Assembly (NCBI RefSeq): GCF_002234675.1
Contig: NC_019869.2
Location: 13,755,015 to 13,819,014 of the forward strand
Reading direction: 5' to 3'
DNA length: 64,000 bases
DNA from: Oryzias latipes
Lineage: Eukaryota > Chordata > Actinopteri > Beloniformes > Adrianichthyidae
Each line of letters begins with the position of its first letter. The first letter of the stretch is position 1. Below, in pieces: positions 24,346-36,555 of this stretch. The notes beneath the pieces were generated by a model, which saw nothing but the letters and a program-made list of their open reading frames with translations, did not search any database and was not told where the DNA came from. The position numbers were made by a program, and so were the translations under genes.

Positions 24346-27300
24346 TGCTGTTAAGCCCTGAAAAAAAACTTTTTTTTTAATAATCTTTCCCTCTATGTCC
24401 CTTAAATGCTGACACAAAACCTTTTTATAACTGCAATACTTTGAGGTTAATGAATAAGCTTAACTATGTTGGTTGTTGACACACAATGATAAATGGATCC
24501 ACCAGAAAACTGTGAGAAGACCCAATTATTTTGACAGTTTGCTTAGTATTCCCAGCTCCCATTTTACATAGCATTTCAAATATGGTGACATGTTGCTTCA
24601 GGAAGATATGAGTGTTAGTAATCATAAAACACTGATCAAAAGAGGTTTTTTTTGTTTATTTCTGTTCAATTTTGTCATAAACTGACCATACTTCTCCTGT
24701 TAACAGCACTAAACACTAAAATGGCTCAAATGTTTCTAAAATGTTTGGAAAATTCACAAGGTCACCCGCACACAACTCTGGGATTTCAATAATTTCCAAA
24801 TGACTCCTTTTCAGTGTTTGATTTAGGGATAATTAATGATCATTTGATAGACAGCAATTAGTGATCTGTGGCATAAACAAGCAAAGTACCCGTGTTGTGT
24901 TTTCCCGTTTAACCTTTACTCTGCCTGACATTTTGAAAACTTCTCCCCTCCCCACGCAGACACACCATAGAGACAATGTAATCAACAGAGAAGGAGGGGG
25001 AAAGAATATGTTGCCTTCTTTAAGGGGGCATCTTGATATCATCCACAGTGACGGGGCAGACACTGTGCTGTCATAACACACTGCCAACGGGAAGGGGGGG
25101 GATCCATCCTAATGTCATCAGCTCTGACACTCTGGGGGCTGATCCAAGCCGGAGCCACTGCAGTGACAGTAATGAAACGGATCTCCGAGAAGAGATTGGG
25201 GAGGGAAAGATCTTTTCACCGAGGGAGGGTTACTGTGTGTGATCACAGAGAAGAGACATGCGGTTAGACGGAATAACTGGGGAGGGAAAAGTTCCGATCT
25301 GACAGGTGAAAAGAAACGTGTCACACATGTTGCATCATTTTATTGCCCCTAAAACTATTTCTGAAGGAAACTGATGGCTTCAATACATTTTCTTTACATG
25401 CACCCCATCCATTCCTTTGGTTTGACAGTCAGACCTCTTATTGATGATGATACGAGTTCAATTATTTACACGGATGTCCCAAGCAGGGATTCTTTTTGGC
25501 CCCGATCTGATTCCGAGTCGTTTGATTTTGAGTATGTGCCGACACCAAATCCCAGTCTGATTCTTTTGTAGCACATTTATTAAAATGACAAATATAAAAT
25601 AAACAGATCCAGATTGTTCCTTATGTTATTAACCTGTTTTATCGTGTAGCACTCTAACAGAACACTTATGTGAAGTAGCTCAAGTAAAAATAGAGCAAAT
25701 ATCAACTAAAGAAGTAGGTAACTACTGTATTAACTAGTAAAAATGTATGATAATTAGGAATGAGAGACAGTTTAGTGAATTTTGCACTATATGTGAATTT
25801 TTTTTATCATGTGTGATTCATGTCTCCATTAAAAATTCTTAGAATGACTTTTTTTGGTTTTGATAGATTATGTTTTTTTGTTTTTTTCTTGTGGAGCTTG
25901 CACTTTCAGATGGTCCCTTAGCAGCCGGCTCTCCTCTGACAGCACAGGGAGAGCTGTTCTCCTTAAAAAGAAACAAAAACTTGATCGTTTTTCTTTTGAA
26001 ATACCTTTTGAAAATCATTGCTTCAGTAAAGACAAAACAGGATCAGGATGCCACAGCTGACTCGGAGATATGGTCGCCTCCGATTTCCAATCAGATTGGG
26101 ACATTGCTCATTTTTAAACAGTTAAATGCTATCAGTTCAGTTTCGGAATGATCTCAGTCTATCTTATTTTTTTTCCATCGTTATATTGTTAGAATATTCA
26201 TACTCATGCGCAGCCGGTCATTTTGAGCACATTTAACCTTCTCAGTCAGACAGCAGGAAGGCTCATCTGTGCATCTCTGACTGCCTGCATACATTTTGCA
26301 GACTCACCAGACTGAGCTGGTTGATCCTCAGAAACTCATAGTGTAGAAGAATAGAGGGCTTTAGCCTGATACCTTTTCATTTGTCCCCCCCCCACACACA
26401 TATTCATCTGCACCTCTATGAAGACTTTCAGCAGGAGCTTCCTCTCAGCAGCTCTCACCAAAGCTGTTTAGAGGAAAAACATTGTCTTTTAACGCGCTCT
26501 GAGAATTTAGCTTTTGAGAACAAATGTGAAGCAACATTTTTGGAAAAGTCTCTCTTAGAAGGTTTTGTCGAAGTCTACCCTACTGATTCACAGCAGAGAG
26601 CGACTTGTTTACTGCAGCTTTTGATCTCCCCCCAAAAATACTCACTTACAGCCAATTTCAGGGCGATCCCATTTGCACAAATCTTTTTACAGTCTTTCTA
26701 AAAACTTTTGATCCTGAAAGGGGAGTTTCATCTCTTTTGTTGCTGTTATGTTCTTACACAATTGTTGAAGGATAGAATAATGTTCCCTAAAAAACAAAAT
26801 TATGTATTTCGTTAACGGAAAAAGCAAGCTGAGCTGTTCACGTTGCAGATTTTAGTATGTGCATCACATTAGGACAAAAACAGATCAACGCTTCTGGGTT
26901 TTTTGCTGTGGATTCCTCCATCATCCCTTCAACCCCTTCAAACCTGCTGTTCTGTGCAAAGTTCCTTACCCAAAGAGTCAAACAGTACGTCCACAATGTT
27001 AATAATATTAGTTGTTACTGATAAAAGGAATTCTACCACAACTTCCCTCCAATCAACCTTTCTTGTTTTCACCTTTTCCTTGTTTTTTCTGTTTTTTTTG
27101 AGACATGAACTCTTCAACAGTAGGTGTCGCTGCTGACAGCAATATAACACATGCTCTTTGACCATGAATGCTTCTAATGAAATTCCATTTAACTCTGAGA
27201 AAGACAGAAGGGGATTTTCACCAGATAAGCCGGTTTTGATTGTGTAAACATCTCACTACTGTAAAGTGTTGAAACTCAGTGTAAAGCCACTTTTCTCTAC

Positions 27301-27764
27301 TTCCGAATCCGTAAAGATGTCAACACAGAAGCTAAAGTTCCTGTGTTAAACGGTTCAACAGTGTCAGAGCAGAAAAATGGTTGATTAGTCTTTCAATGTT
27401 GAAAAACAATTTTAAAAAAATTACAAAGCACTTATAAAGTGCTGTACAAGTAAGTAAAATGTAGCAGTAAATATAAAAAAAAAATGTGAAAATAAAAGCA
27501 ATGAAAGTAAAAAGTAAAAAAAGGTAACAGGCTGACCTACTGCATCTGCTCACCGGAGTTGTTGGAGCAAAAAGATGAGTTTCAAAAGGGATTTAAAATC
27601 ATTGAGGATCCAGCAGCCCTCACAAAGAGGAGTGGAGCATTTAGGAGGAAAGCTGTGTTCATAATGTACGCGATTTGCACGAATTCTCTGCTTGCCGCCT
27701 GTCCAGAAATGTGCTGCTAAGCTTGACATGGCCACGAGTGGGATGAGCTACCAGTTGGTAAATA
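24346..27764. other. Intergenic, possible old DNA element at 25400-26150
   Basis: No gene is supported. Positions 24850-25320 are balanced and unique-looking (possible conserved non-coding DNA). Positions 25480-25560 ('gcagggattctttttggccc', 'gatctgattccgag') and 26060-26110 ('gatttccaatcagattggga') look like the inverted ends of a decayed DNA element, but the match is weak. CA/TA-rich and poly(A) stretches occur near 27410-27500. Confidence 0.35.
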
Positions 27765-28030
27765 GTAAATGGCGTATACTTGTATAGCACTTTTCCACCT
27801 ACAAGGCCCAAAGCACTTTACAATCACAGTCCCATTCACCCAGTCACACACACATTCACACACTGGTGGCGGCTCCACTGCCAAACACAGGCGCCTGCCT
27901 ACCACCAGAGGCAAGGTAGGGTTCAGTGTCTTGCCCAAGGACACTTTGACTTAAGGGCGTGCAAGGCGGGAATTGAACCTGCAATCGTACGACCATCGGT
28001 CGACCGCCTTACCGCTACACCGGGACGTTT
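27765..28030 (-). repeat. tRNA-like SINE, minus strand
   Basis: On the minus strand the segment starts with an A-box-like 'tgtagcggtaaggcggtc' and a B-box-like 'ggttcaattcccgcc'. It continues through the fish repeat phrase 'tgtccttgggcaagacactg' and ends with 'tgctatacaagtatacgcc'. It is essentially full length and only moderately diverged. Confidence 0.7.
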
Positions 28031-28693
28031 GGTATTATTGTCTCAATCAAAATGAGAAAAAAAAATCCCAAAGTTCATGTGAGATCGTGGAGGGACTGTT
28101 CGTCAATCCAAACTATAAAGTTTCCCTTTTTTTGTTGTTGTTGTTGTTGCTGGTGTGTCGCAGGCATTTTGTCAAGTAAAAATTGTTCCTTGGCTCAAAA
28201 AAGATTGTAAAACGCTGCACTAACAGCATCTGACCATCAGATCTTAGTGCATGACAAGGATGATGAGTATGCAGGACTGCAGAAGGATAAGAGGTGCCAG
28301 ACCACTTAAGCATTTAAGAAAACAGTAGTAAAATCCAAAGAGCAAATCTAAAGGATACTGGGAGCAAGTGAAGATAGTTTAGTTAGTATTGGTGTGATCT
28401 TTGATGGTTCAGTTGTCTTAACTAAAAAAAGCAGTTAGGAGTGCTACAGCTACAGGCTGATTTCATCAACTGCTCTTGTGAGGCCAAAAGTTTTTAAAGT
28501 CCCACTTTGGTCGTCTTTTGATCTATTTTCAAATAATTCCCAGCGGTCTTTTAATCATGATTATGCCGTTTTAGCTATCCAGCCGTACATTACTGATCCA
28601 GATACCAGCAGATGAGGAAAGCAAAGATGTGGATCTATTTGTCTGATTAAATGGATGCATTAGAATAGAGCGAAGCAGATGGCCCGTGGCCTG
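28031..28693. other. Intergenic with a family A MITE stub
   Basis: Includes a TTG trinucleotide run (about 28131-28150) and, at 28498-28565, words shared with the family A repeat of 5975-6290 and 50200-50512 ('cttttgatctattttcaaat', 'ggtcttttaatcatgatta'). No gene is seen. Confidence 0.45.
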
Positions 28694-28945
28694 GGGCCTC
28701 ATTTATAAAACTTTGCGTAGGATTTGCGTCAGAAGTGGCGTACGGATGAAACATAGGATGTGGGTACGCACAGAAATATTCGGATTTATAAAACCGTGCG
28801 CACGCACATCCTACGCATCTTTCCATTAATAAATCACAACCAATTCTAAATGCAGCGCAGCTTTTGCGGCTTCATGACACGCCCATAGTTGCCCATAAAT
28901 AGTCCGTGAAACGCCCACAAATTAATATTCATTGATTGCGAAACC

Positions 28946-29266
28946 ATGGCAAACACCGAGAGGAAATCAAAAAAACGTAACTTCACTCAATGTGAAGTAG
29001 AAGTTATCGTTGGCGAGGTGGAAAAGAGGAGAAAAGTGTTGTTTGGAGGGCACAGTGTGGGCATTACTAATGCAAAAAAGGCACTTGAGTGGCAAACGGT
29101 GGCAGACGCCGTAAATTCTGTAGCCTCACAACCTCGGACCGTGGCCGAAATAAAAAAGAAATGGTCGGACATCAAAGTCGAGGCAAAAAAACGTCTGGCG
29201 ATGCAGCGCCAGAGTGTGTCTGCCATGGAGGGGAGGGGGGAAGACACCGGAGCTGACCCCTCTTGA
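28946..29266 (+). pseudogene. Harbinger Myb/SANT-like DNA-binding protein, frameshifted
   Basis: A 106-residue frame begins MANTERKSKKRNFTQCEVEV and shows the pattern of the Myb/SANT-like domain found in the second protein of PIF/Harbinger transposons and in MSANTD/NAIF1-type proteins: FTQCEVEVIVGEV (about residues 13-25), a central WQTVADAVNSV (50-60), and IKKKWSDIKVEAKKR (69-83). In this family the protein binds the transposon ends and brings the transposase to the nucleus. The frame stops at 29264-29266, but its natural continuation (PLDERLAAIIGESLLSG) is readable in another frame from about 29258. A frameshift in the G-run at 29229-29240 has therefore broken it. No host-gene splicing is seen, so domestication is not supported. 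Confidence 0.7.
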
Positions 29267-29300
29267 TGAGAGACTGGCGGCAATAATTGGGGAATCCCTT

Positions 29301-29525
29301 TTAAGTGGAGTGGTGCCTGAGGCGCAGGGGGACATGAGGCGCCAGATGCACCGGGTGACACACCCCCAAAAGCCCGCAGAGGTCCAACAGGACGGCTCGA
29401 GGAAGTCGGAACCGGCTCATAAGCCACTCGTCCTCGTTTGCCAGCAAGTCTTCTTGCTGCCTAAAGATGCGTTCACTCCGAATTTTTCCATTTGCCACAT
29501 CTTCTAAGAGTGCAAGATCAGCCAT
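29301..29525 (-). pseudogene. Harbinger transposase N-terminal fragment
   Basis: A minus-strand frame of 74 residues starting MADLALLEDVANGKIRSER has the N-terminal signature of HARBI1-like DDE transposases (ERIFRQQEDLLANEDEWL, then SRFRLPRAVLLDLC). After the LDLC motif the sequence departs from the family. The DDE catalytic core, normally several hundred residues, is absent. Its 3' side runs directly into the 3' part of the convergent Myb-like gene, so the internal deletion fused the two genes tail to tail. Confidence 0.7.
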
Positions 29526-30887
29526 TGTGCGTCATTACGCATTGTGATGGGGCATTTTATTTCCATCCCTTTAATTACATCTGACAAGCTACAGATGTCG
29601 GTAATAATCAACGTGGAAATGGCAAATTGATCAGCGCAAATGTAATTTCTTGTTGCTTTCTGAATGGTTTAGACATCCGCCATACATTGTTTTATCAAAA
29701 ATAAAACAAACTAAAGGCATATGTATGAATACCATAATTCCGTAGCTTATGAAGAAATGTTTTACTATGAAAACAACTTTCCCCAGTGGACAATTAATGC
29801 ATTTCTCTCTATCTATCCATCTGTCTGTCTAATTGCACCTATATCTGCTCCGCCAGACGGACACATTGACGAGAATATCAGTTTGGTACATTATTTTGTT
29901 CTGTTAACTATATTATTTATGAGGATGAATTGTACACCATGCCAATATTGCAGAACATATTTCACTTTTCTTTTTGCAAATATGTGTTCATTTGAATTTC
30001 TGTTGTAATTTTCGTTTGATTTTTTTTGTTTGTTTCACTGCTGATCGATCAAACGGTTGTTCGTGTAGGCTGTTAATTGTAAGACTTGCTTTGTGTAGTC
30101 TTCATGTTATTTCTGAGAGGCAGTATTGTCATTTTCACTTTCACGTGTTTCTTCCATCTGCCGACGGTGTCGCCGTTTCTCATTTCACCCGTTTTTGTGC
30201 GTACGCCTGGGTCAGAGCTTGCGTGAAGGACCGCACATTTTCCCGTCAAGTTTGCTTTTTATAAATCTCAAATATTGCGTAGAGAGTGGCGTACGCCTTC
30301 TTTTGTGTGTACGCAACGTTTATAAATGAGGCCCCTGGTGATTGTGTTTTTATACGTAAAATGATTCACAACAATTAGAATAAAGAAATTCTAAGAAATG
30401 CAATTTGAATCTTAATTTTCGTTATATATGTTCTGCATCATCAGAAAAAATATCACAAAAACCTGTTAAAAAAAACATAACTTTTATCCAAGTGGGTCTT
30501 TAAATTCCATTAAAATATACTAAAACAAACTGAACAACAAAACAAACTCTATTCATGACTGGTCAAAAGTTTTAGATCCACCACATCAATTTTATGTTTT
30601 CAGTACAGGGTGATAAAGATCAAAGAACAGCTTGAAATTGCACAAAAGTAACTTGTGAACTGAAGTTTAAAAGATTTACACAAAAAGTTTATTTCCCAGG
30701 AACAGGAAATAGATTAACAATTTCAAGCTTTTTCTGTGCAATGGAGGTTGAGGAAGTCTTAAAAGTTGTTCCTACGGGGCTCCAACTTTTTTGATTCTTA
30801 CAACCTTCACTGTCTGCATGAATACAAGCTGGAAAGAACTGTAGTACTAAACCAGTATTCTATAGCTCAAAGTAGTGTGTTGTTTAA

Positions 30888-31092
30888 CCCTTGCGCTATC
30901 CTAGGCACTTTAACATTGGGGGTTGGGTCATCTAGACCCACTAGACAGTGCACTGAACCTTTTTTCTTCAATGATTTGTGATCTTCACTGGTGTCCATGG
31001 ATTACATGAAATCTTTCCACCTTTATCCACCTTTGTCATGGTAGGGAGAACATGTCAATGTAAGGGTGGAGTCATCTAAGATGGCACAAGGG
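30888..31092 (+). mobile_element. piggyBac-like MITE, family C, full copy
   Basis: Borders are TTAA (30884-30887) followed by CCCTTGCGCTATCCTAG, and on the right CTAAGATGGCACAAGGG followed by TTAC (degenerate TTAA). The ends form an imperfect TIR (CCCTTGYGCYATCYTAG). A truncated copy lies at 22962-23069. It has no coding capacity, and it interrupts the Tc1-like element. Confidence 0.65.
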
Positions 31093-31319
31093 TTACACAT
31101 TGCAAGAAAAAAGGGTAACTTACAATTGAAGAAAGACAGACCATCATAACTTTGAAAAATCTTCTTATAGAAAAATTGCAAAGAAAGTCAAAGTGTCAGT
31201 GAGTACAGTTTCTTGAACCATCAAAAGGCGTCCACAAACTGGAGGAAACTCTGACAGGAACAGTTCTGACAGCCCCAAAGTCACAATTGAATCAGAGAAA
31301 AAGTTTTTGAAAGTTGATT

Positions 31320-31975
31320 CTAAACCCTGGATGGCATAAGTACAGCCTCCAATTCCACAGTTAGAAACCTAGGGCTTTTATTTGACCAGGATTTATCATT
31401 TAATGCTCACAAATAACAGGCTTGTAAAGCTGCACATTTTCATATAGCTAAGATCAGAAATGTATTATCTAAAAGTGATGCTGAAAAACTCATCCATGCA
31501 TTTGTCACATCCAGACTGGATTACTGTAACTCTTTGTTAGCAGTGTGTCTTAGGAGTTCCTTAAAAAGTTTTCAGCTTGTTTAGAATACAGCAACTAGAT
31601 TGTTAGCAGGAACTCCTGTGTTAGTTTCACTTCACTGGCTCCCAGTTGCATCTGAAATCAAGTTCAGAATCATCCTGCTGACCTATAAGGCATTAAATGG
31701 TATGACCCAATCCTATATTTAAGATATCTTAGTGCCTTACCAACCAATCAGAACACTTTGCTCCCAAAATGCAGGACTGCTTGTGGTTCCTAGAATTAGT
31801 AAAAGTACAGTTGGAGGTAGAGCATTTAGTCATCAAGCTCCTGTTTTATGAAATAAGCTCCCAGCTCATGTAAGAGAAGCCGACACAGTTTCTCCATTCA
31901 AAGTTAGACTTAAAACATTCCTCTTTGGACAGGCATATTGCCAAACTATCTAGTAATCAGAGATTATCTAACTTA
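31320..31975 (+). pseudogene. LINE fragment (L2/CR1-Rex1-like RT C-terminal region)
   Basis: Across broken frames the fragment shows RNLGLLFDQDLSFNAH (31365-31410), SDAEKLIHAFVTSRLDYCNSL (31475-31540; SRLDYCNSL is a hallmark), VQNTATRLLAG and LHWLPV-type words, AFSHQAPVLWNKLP (about 31835-31870) and FKVRLKTFLFGQA (31900-31945). This is the RT C-terminal part of a CR1/L2-superfamily LINE without endonuclease or catalytic box. It sits inside the Tc1-like element and is followed by a 21-nt C run (31980-32000). Confidence 0.65.
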
Positions 31976-31979
31976 TTTG

Positions 31980-32000
31980 CCCCCCCCCCCCCCCCCCCCC
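31980..32000 (+). repeat. Poly(C) tract, 21 nt
   Basis: An uninterrupted run of 21 C at the 3' border of the nested LINE fragment. Such a long run is prone to length error in assembly and to slippage. Confidence 0.9.
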
Positions 32001-32444
32001 AACCTCACCTAATGAAATGAAGTTTGGGGGAATAATTACAATTGTCATGACATGCATTACACATATTTCTCTACAAAGGGGTCAAAAGCAGAGAGCTGCT
32101 AAAACATAGGAAAACGATTGACTACTGCTTCTCTGACAATTGGAGCTTCAGCAACAACAGTGTTTTGAACATCAAAAGGGTATCTGTGAAGATCAGTTCA
32201 ACCTGTGTCCCCTACTAAAGAAAGATAAAGCTTAAAACTTTGGTCAAACTAACAAAACCTTTTATTTCGCACAGCAGACTTCTCAGGATAGCAAGCAATC
32301 ATTTTCGTTAACTGTATTTTTTGCTACTTTAACTGCTTTTAGGGCAAATCAAAGTAACAAATCAAAAGCTTTTGTGTAAAAGTTCTTTTTTATTGTAAGT
32401 AATAACTAACTAAAATGAATCTTAGCCTTCAGAAAATTGACATT

Positions 32445-35400
32445 TTGTGCCAAAATTAAAACACACCTCTGGGTTTTGGTGCTCCTGATGTATGTACAGT
32501 ATTTTAGATGTTTTCCAAGAAACAGCGCAACAGGAACATTTTTAACCGCAGGAACTTCGGAAAAGATCATCATCCTGTCTCTAGGTTGCACTGAAAAATC
32601 ACAGCAACACTTTTTTGGACTTCTGCAGCCAAAATACATCTTTTATCAATTAGTGGAAAGTGTCTTTCACTAGAAAACTGACCATATTGCTAAGCCTGCA
32701 ATCTCCTGCATCTTGCCGGATGACATAAGTCTGACGTGCACGCTGTGCTATGTCTCAGTTCCACTGCAGGTCAAGCACCAGGCTCCAGCAGGGGCATTGG
32801 GAGTGTGGAGAGCCTGCTTCTTAAAATGTGCTATAACTACTCTGCAAAAACTGAAATCTAAGTGAGATCAAATATCTTGAAACAAGCATATACATGCTAA
32901 TTTTTTAATGATAAGATAATTCTTCTCATACAGTAGCTTTCATAGAGAATTTTCCTTATTTTAAGAGTTATGGTACTTGAATATCTCAATAAGATATCAA
33001 ATCTTGTTACTAAGATTTCATCACCAAATATGAGTAAAGACACACTTGAAACTGGAATTTCAATAGCGACAAAGTAACATTATGGTACAAAACTGTATTT
33101 TCAAAGTATTATTTTCTTGTTTCAAGCAAAATAAGTAAGAAATTCTGACATGACAAAACTGTCTCTTTCAAAAATTAATGAAAATAAATGACATATTTTT
33201 TCCAATGTTTTACTGTCAACAACATAAAATATGAACTTGTACAAGACAGTTTATAATTTTGGATCAAAATGTGAGTTTTTTCAGCCTGAAGAGCAAAGAA
33301 ATGGTTCCCCCTATTTGTGCTTATGTAATTTTACTAATGTTTTTAAAACTGATCCAATTTAAAATGAACACTGTTTCTTTTTAAAACTTAAGTTGTGGGA
33401 AAAAAAAATGTTAATATGTTTTTGTTTGTGTATTAGGCACCACTTAATTTTTTTATTTTTTTACAAGTTGATCTTTTATAATATTTAAAAGCCACAAACA
33501 AGCCAAATAATTCTTTGTTACAATGTTTGTTCTTTTTTTTATAAATAAATAAATGTAAAAAATAATTATTAATATTTGATGCCGTTTCATGTGGTTTCTT
33601 TGCAGGGTTACTGTATACAAAGAAACGCAAATACCTAAAACATATTAAAATGAGATTCATAGTCATTAAGCTATAGTGGCAGACATTTTTATGCATTTAA
33701 GTATGTTGCATAATACACGCTGGCCATCAGCAGCCACATCCCTGTCTTGCTAGACTAATTAGAAAGCCAAGTATATTAAAAGTAGATGGAAAAAACTGAA
33801 ATAAATATGTTATTGCATAATTCTGTTCGCCTGGAAATGTTCTGAACTTTGTTGCAGCGTTTCCTGGCAACAATATCTAACACCTGCGCCGTGAGAAAGA
33901 CGAGATACAGCTATGCAAGCATCCCACACAGTGGAAAACACAGTGGTGAAGGCAGAGCGCCAGGGTTAGAGGAGTGGTGAACCGTCAAGCTGAAGTTCGC
34001 ACTCGAGCAAACCAGGCGTAAAAACAACCTGAGGTGCTCCGGCGCCGCTGTGACCATCCAAGAATCAGTCCACACTCACCTGTCAGACACCTTTGGGGAT
34101 TGTTCCTTCCAAGCTTTCATGAACTGATGGAGGATAGCTGAATCCCTATAAGCAGCTCTCTTAAATGATCTTTGATTGTTTTAAAATGAGCATGTATACT
34201 CAGTGTACTGCAAATCAACTTAATTGAAATACTTTGAAAGAAGTGAGTGGCTGTGAGGCTTTTCAAAGATCCCACATAGCCTTTTTTTTCCCCTTAAAAA
34301 TACAGCTGCAGATCTGTGGCTCCCTGTCTTTCTGCTTCTTTGCCAGTTTCCTTGTGTGCATTAAAAAAAAGTGATGGAACAATGAAGCATCAGCATTCTC
34401 TAGAGGCCAAAGGAGGGAATGGCATTATTTTCTCAGGATTTTTAGTCTTCCTCTGTCTGGTTTATCTCCTCTCACTATAGTGTCAAAGCAAGAAAGAATA
34501 ATCCCTCTGTGGACTGTTTTTGTTTAAGGCGGGTGCTTTCGTACGTTTATGAAACCGACTGGATTATATTATGTCAAAACCAAATGAGACAGCCCGCCTA
34601 GAGGCTTCCAACGAAAAGCCAGGAGAGGTTAGCCAACATTCTGTTGACAAGCTCGGTAACATCATTTCCACAAGGCAACTCTTGCTCTTTCTGTGTTTCT
34701 TTTATGTGCTTAAACAGTGGCACCAACCTACTGAACTTTCAACAAGTTAGAAGTCCTACCCTTCTTTCATGTGTGAAAAACCTGTGTAACAACCCTGAGA
34801 GGGGGAACTTAGTCTATGAAAACCTATGTTTGGGACATGGCGCATGCATGACAAACCCTGAATGTAGGTGTGTCAGCCGGCCGCTTAGAAACCAAAGACA
34901 AAAGCAGACAAAGAATAAAAAGAAAAACTACTGAGATAAATCTGTCTGTCTCTCCTGAGGAATGCATGAGTTTTTTGTGCTGCCAAGATGCATCTATTAT
35001 TTGTTTTCCTGCAGGATCCTGCTGTGTGATTGCCTTGACTAAGTGTGTAAATGCTGAGCGGAAGAAAATGCATTTTATGGAATTTTAATATGGTGTCAAT
35101 GGGGATCTGCATGTTTTTGTTTATACTATATTTACATTGACATCCTTAGTTTTAAAAGTTACTGAAGACATTTTAACTGCAATTCTCTGGTGATTTTTTT
35201 CCCCCTCACTTTTACTTTGAACTACTAAAAAACTTTCCTTATAGGAGGATGATTGCAGGATGTTGCCTGTGGTAGACGTTCATTTAGTGTACCGAATTTT
35301 TCGGACTATATTCACTACCACATTGGTGCTTATTTAGCTTCATGAAACATGGGAGAAACCTAATATGTACAATTATTAAATTAATCTTAGCATGAAACAC

Positions 35401-35961
35401 AAGCTAACAAGTTCAACTATCGTATTTTCACGACCATAGGGCCCACTGGCACTTGATGAACCATAAAAGGACTTGATTTGATTATTAAATACAAATTAAA
35501 ACAAGGCATAGATACATATAAATTGTACTGGGAAAAATGGGCCCCGGTGTCAAAGAGGTTAAGAACCTCCGTTTCAAATCACTAAATATGTTTAATACTT
35601 CATCCTCTGTGTCGCTTTGAAACAATTTCACCAAGTCAGATGGGATGTTATGTTCACACTAGCCTCAACAACGTATGTTCAAGTGACCACTTCTAATTAA
35701 AAGTCTACGTAAACACGCTTTTCGGGTTTCCACTGTCAAAACTCTTGTGTTAAGTGTTTCTGAGGAATTCTTCAAGTCTGTTTTTTAGTTCAAGACGTTA
35801 GTTCAATCAGTTGAACTTTGACTAATCAGAGGCTTGGATTTGGTAGTGACACATGGCTACCATCTTTTTTTATTCCAGAAAGAGCCAACCTTTTGAAAAG
35901 TGACAATGGAGGAAAAATGAATAATTGTAGTTTGTGACCTGCCGGAATTATTAAACACCAA
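32445..35961. other. Intergenic, no gene seen
   Basis: AT-rich with short A/T runs. Positions 33840-34080 are GC-richer and mixed. Frames at 34644-34934 and elsewhere lack domains or splice context. No RNA gene was recognised. Confidence 0.4.
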
Positions 35962-36419
35962 GGCTATGTCCGAATTCCCACCCTAACCCCAATATAGTCC
36001 ACTATATTGTGCGGTCACCATTTCGTAGTGCTGTCCCAATCTACAATTCCATAATCCAGTGCCCTAAAAATTTCCCAGAAGTCTCTGCGAAAAACCAGTG
36101 TTCATCGATGCTCACTAGATCGGCGAATATAGACCACAATGCAATGCGTCTAAACGATTTTTCCCAAAAAAATGTATTTAAATGTATTTTTTAATGAACC
36201 ATCAGCATTTTTATCTTCAGAAGACAGTGGATTTATAATTGCCACAAAACGATCATGTCAATTAGATTTTAACTTGGTGAAATCGATGACGTCATTTCCG
36301 CCGTTCCAAAAAAAAAAAAAAAAAAGTAGTGGGCATGGTGTCCAAATTGTTTTTAAAATTCAGGGCACTACATTGTGCCGCGCGTAGTTGGGGTTTGGGG
36401 TGGGAATTCGGACACAGCC
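35962..36419. mobile_element. TIR MITE (GGCTRTGTCCGAATTCCCACC ends)
   Basis: The left end 35962-35992 and the inverted right end 36388-36419 match over about 31 bp with few differences. A possible 3-bp duplication CAA flanks both sides (35959-35961 and 36420-36422). The interior has a 19-nt A run (about 36307-36325) and no coding. Superfamily is uncertain; a 3-bp duplication would fit Harbinger-like elements. Confidence 0.7.
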
Positions 36420-36555
36420 CAAGTCTTTCATGCATGCCTGGACCAAGACTGGTGAGATTTGCACTGCTTCGATGATGCACATCACATCCCCAGTTTGTTC
36501 GTAGTATAGGACTGAGCTTCTTCTTCTGCATTGGTGTCAGTAGCAAATACTCTAA

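Larger units (their letters stand above)
28694..30334. mobile_element. PIF/Harbinger-type transposon derivative
   Basis: Terminal inverted repeats GGGCCTCATTTATAAA (28694-28709, and inverted at 30319-30334) are flanked by the 3-bp duplication CTG (28691-28693 and 30335-30337). Related GCGTACG-type words recur just inside both ends. A Myb/SANT-like frame (28946-29266, +) and the start of a Harbinger-type nuclease frame (29301-29525, -) lie inside, convergent. The catalytic part of the transposase is missing. The 3-bp TSD, TIR and two-gene layout are those known for PIF/Harbinger. The copy is internally deleted and could only move in trans. Confidence 0.85.
30545..32440 (+). mobile_element. Decayed Tc1/mariner-like element with nested insertions
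   Basis: The left end begins 'gactggtcaaaagttttaga', a well-known start of a fish Tc1-like transposon, followed by its 5' region (cagcttgaaattgcacaaaag, cagg-aacaggaaatag). After a nested MITE (30888-31092), a helix-turn-helix-like KIAKKVKVSVSTVS frame fragment is visible near 31180-31215. After a nested LINE fragment (about 31320-31980), transposase-like remnants continue at about 32080-32230. Stops and frameshifts are frequent, so it is dead. The right inverted repeat was not found and the 3' border is approximate. Confidence 0.6.

Noticed and set aside
23824..24417. 197-residue minus-strand protein and overlapping plus-strand frames of 104 and 101 residues
   Set aside because: Long frames on both strands of one GC-skewed low-complexity block, with no domain, splice sites or good start context. 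Composition alone explains them.
34644..35088. Possible small secreted proteins
   Set aside because: Overlapping short frames without signal peptide followed by conserved cysteine spacing, and without splice context.
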